Of a stretch of DNA of 6,148 nt, positions 5,352 through 6,148 are shown one piece after another. A program made the position numbers and the translations under genes. Within the stretch, counting starts at the first letter, position 1. The number at the start of each line of letters is the position of its first letter. The notes under the pieces are model-generated. The model did not search any database, had not been told where the DNA came from, and saw nothing but the letters and a program-made list of their open reading frames with translations. This stretch comes from Dehalococcoidia bacterium. Its GTDB lineage: Bacteria; Chloroflexota; Dehalococcoidia; GIF9; AB-539-J10. Where the stretch lies: the NCBI GenBank assembly GCA_030589825.1, contig JAUUZT010000052.1, positions 1 through 6,148 on the forward strand, read 5' to 3'.

Positions 5352-6148
5352 ATGAAAAGATTAAGTACTTTAATAGTAATATGCTTGCTGCTGACCATTC
5401 TGCTGATTTCGGGATGCAGTGGTATTCTGGTCACAAAAGATGGAGATGAAGATCTTGGGGAAAAGGAGACCAGGAAATATGATATCACCGAATTTACAAA
5501 TGTTGATATCGGTAGTGCCTTCAGTTACGAAATCATACAATCTGATACCTATAGCATAAGTATCATGGCCTACGATAATATGTTTGACGATATCAGCGTT
5601 ACCAAAGACGGACAAACACTAATGATAGACAAAGAAGGCCCATGGACCATATTTAACATTGGTGTTGACATGCCAAAGGCAATCATCAGCATGCCTCTAC
5701 TTCGTAATTTGGATAGCTCCGGTGCTACAAACGGTGTTGTTTCCGGCTTCAGTTCAATGAAAACACTGGACATTACGATATCAGGCGCCAGTTCGGTGGA
5801 GCTGGTTGAAATATCATATGGCGATATTTATCTAAATATATCAGGAGCAAGTGATGTTAACGGTGCAATAGAGACGGGAGATATAGAAATTGATGTATCG
5901 GGTGCCAGTTCGATTCAATTAGAGGGTGATGCCAATGATATAGATATTAAAGCTGATGGAGCCAGTCAGTTGGAACTGTCCGATTTCACGGTCAATGATG
6001 CCAGTGTCATCCTTTCAGGTGCCACTGATTGCACCCTGAACATGGATGGAAGACTGAATGCTGACCTGAGCGGAGCATCTGGGCTTGAGTATATTGGCGA
6101 GCCTACCCTCGGCGAAATAAATATTTCCGGAGCTTCAAGTATCGGAAA
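5352..6148 (+). CDS. DUF2807/GIN-like beta-helix lipoprotein (partial, 3' end outside window)
   Basis: The frame is open for 265 codons to the window edge. Residues 1-22 form a lipoprotein signal peptide: MKR, a hydrophobic core (about 7-19), and lipobox ISGC with lipidated Cys22. The mature protein would be anchored to the outer face of the membrane. After a KYDITEFTNVDIGSAF segment (42-57) typical of the start of DUF2807 ('putative auto-transporter adhesin head') or the related DUF4097 fold, eight SGA/DGA motifs follow at residues 123, 144, 164, 183, 202, 222, 240 and 259. Spacings are 21, 20, 19, 19, 20, 18 and 19 residues. Alternating hydrophobic strands between them indicate a right-handed beta-helix in which each repeat is one turn. 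The gene follows the HAAS/sensor gene by 45 bases in the same operon. Such proteins often accompany PadR/HAAS modules, but the biochemical role is unknown; surface binding or envelope-stress function is inference. The C-terminus is not visible. Confidence 0.85.
   Translation, partial: MKRLSTLIVICLLLTILLISGCSGILVTKDGDEDLGEKETRKYDITEFTNVDIGSAFSYEIIQSDTYSISIMAYDNMFDDISVTKDGQTLMIDKEGPWTIFNIGVDMPKAIISMPLLRNLDSSGATNGVVSGFSSMKTLDITISGASSVELVEISYGDIYLNISGASDVNGAIETGDIEIDVSGASSIQLEGDANDIDIKADGASQLELSDFTVNDASVILSGATDCTLNMDGRLNADLSGASGLEYIGEPTLGEINISGASSIG
5718..6134 (+). repeat. Array of about 20-residue SGA repeats (beta-helix turns) in the lipoprotein
   Basis: Eight copies of a [S/D]-G-A-[S/T] turn recur every 18-21 residues, each preceded by alternating hydrophobic residues (for example ITI, LNI, IDV, VIL, ADL, INI). 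Codon choice for the motif varies (tca-ggc-gcc, tca-gga-gca, tcg-ggt-gcc, agc-gga-gca), so the repeat is kept at the protein level and is not a recent DNA expansion. The array continues to the window end. Confidence 0.85.

Noticed and set aside
1590..5773. Many minus-strand frames of 60-101 codons opposite the ATPase, padR, sensor and lipoprotein genes
   Set aside because: All are antisense to strongly supported genes, contain no recognisable motifs and lack ribosome sites.

Overview
The window is ordinary bacterial chromosomal DNA, densely coded and moderately AT-rich between genes. It has strong Shine-Dalgarno sites, sigma-70-like promoters and one lipoprotein signal peptide. No rRNA, tRNA, CRISPR array, insertion sequence or phage gene was seen. 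The taxon cannot be fixed from sequence alone. A PadR regulator next to a HAAS/'sensor' membrane protein and a DUF2807-like lipoprotein would fit Chloroflexota (for example Dehalococcoidia) or Firmicutes-like bacteria, but this is a weak inference.

Layout: (1) Positions 1-864, minus strand, hold the N-terminal 288 codons of an Ldh_2-family (malate / L-lactate / ureidoglycolate type) NAD(P)-dependent 2-hydroxyacid dehydrogenase; its 3' end lies outside the window. (2) Positions 865-1068 are a divergent intergenic region with a good TATAAT box for the rightward gene and a perfect 6-bp inverted repeat in its leader. (3) Positions 1069-3825, plus strand, encode a complete 918-residue type-II P-type cation ATPase. 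Its catalytic motifs are intact but its ion-binding residues are unusual. (4) Positions 3826-4057 are intergenic, with a near-consensus promoter (TTGACA-17-TATTAT) and a dyad over its -10 and start region. (5) Positions 4058-6148 hold a three-gene operon: a PadR-family repressor with a TTG start, an overlapping HAAS-domain plus duplicated multi-helix 'sensor' membrane protein, and a lipoprotein with a DUF2807/GIN-like repeated beta-helix that runs off the window end.

The operon is the most interesting part. PadR is a cytosolic DNA-binding protein without an obvious ligand domain. The next gene carries a soluble helical domain often paired with PadR, fused to a membrane domain otherwise seen as the input of histidine kinases. 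The third gene places a repeat-rich protein outside the membrane. A reasonable inference is an envelope-responsive circuit in which the membrane protein controls PadR by direct contact, PadR represses its own operon through the dyad at the promoter, and the lipoprotein is the output or the sensor accessory. The P-type ATPase has its own promoter, and nothing in the sequence ties it to the PadR operon beyond adjacency.
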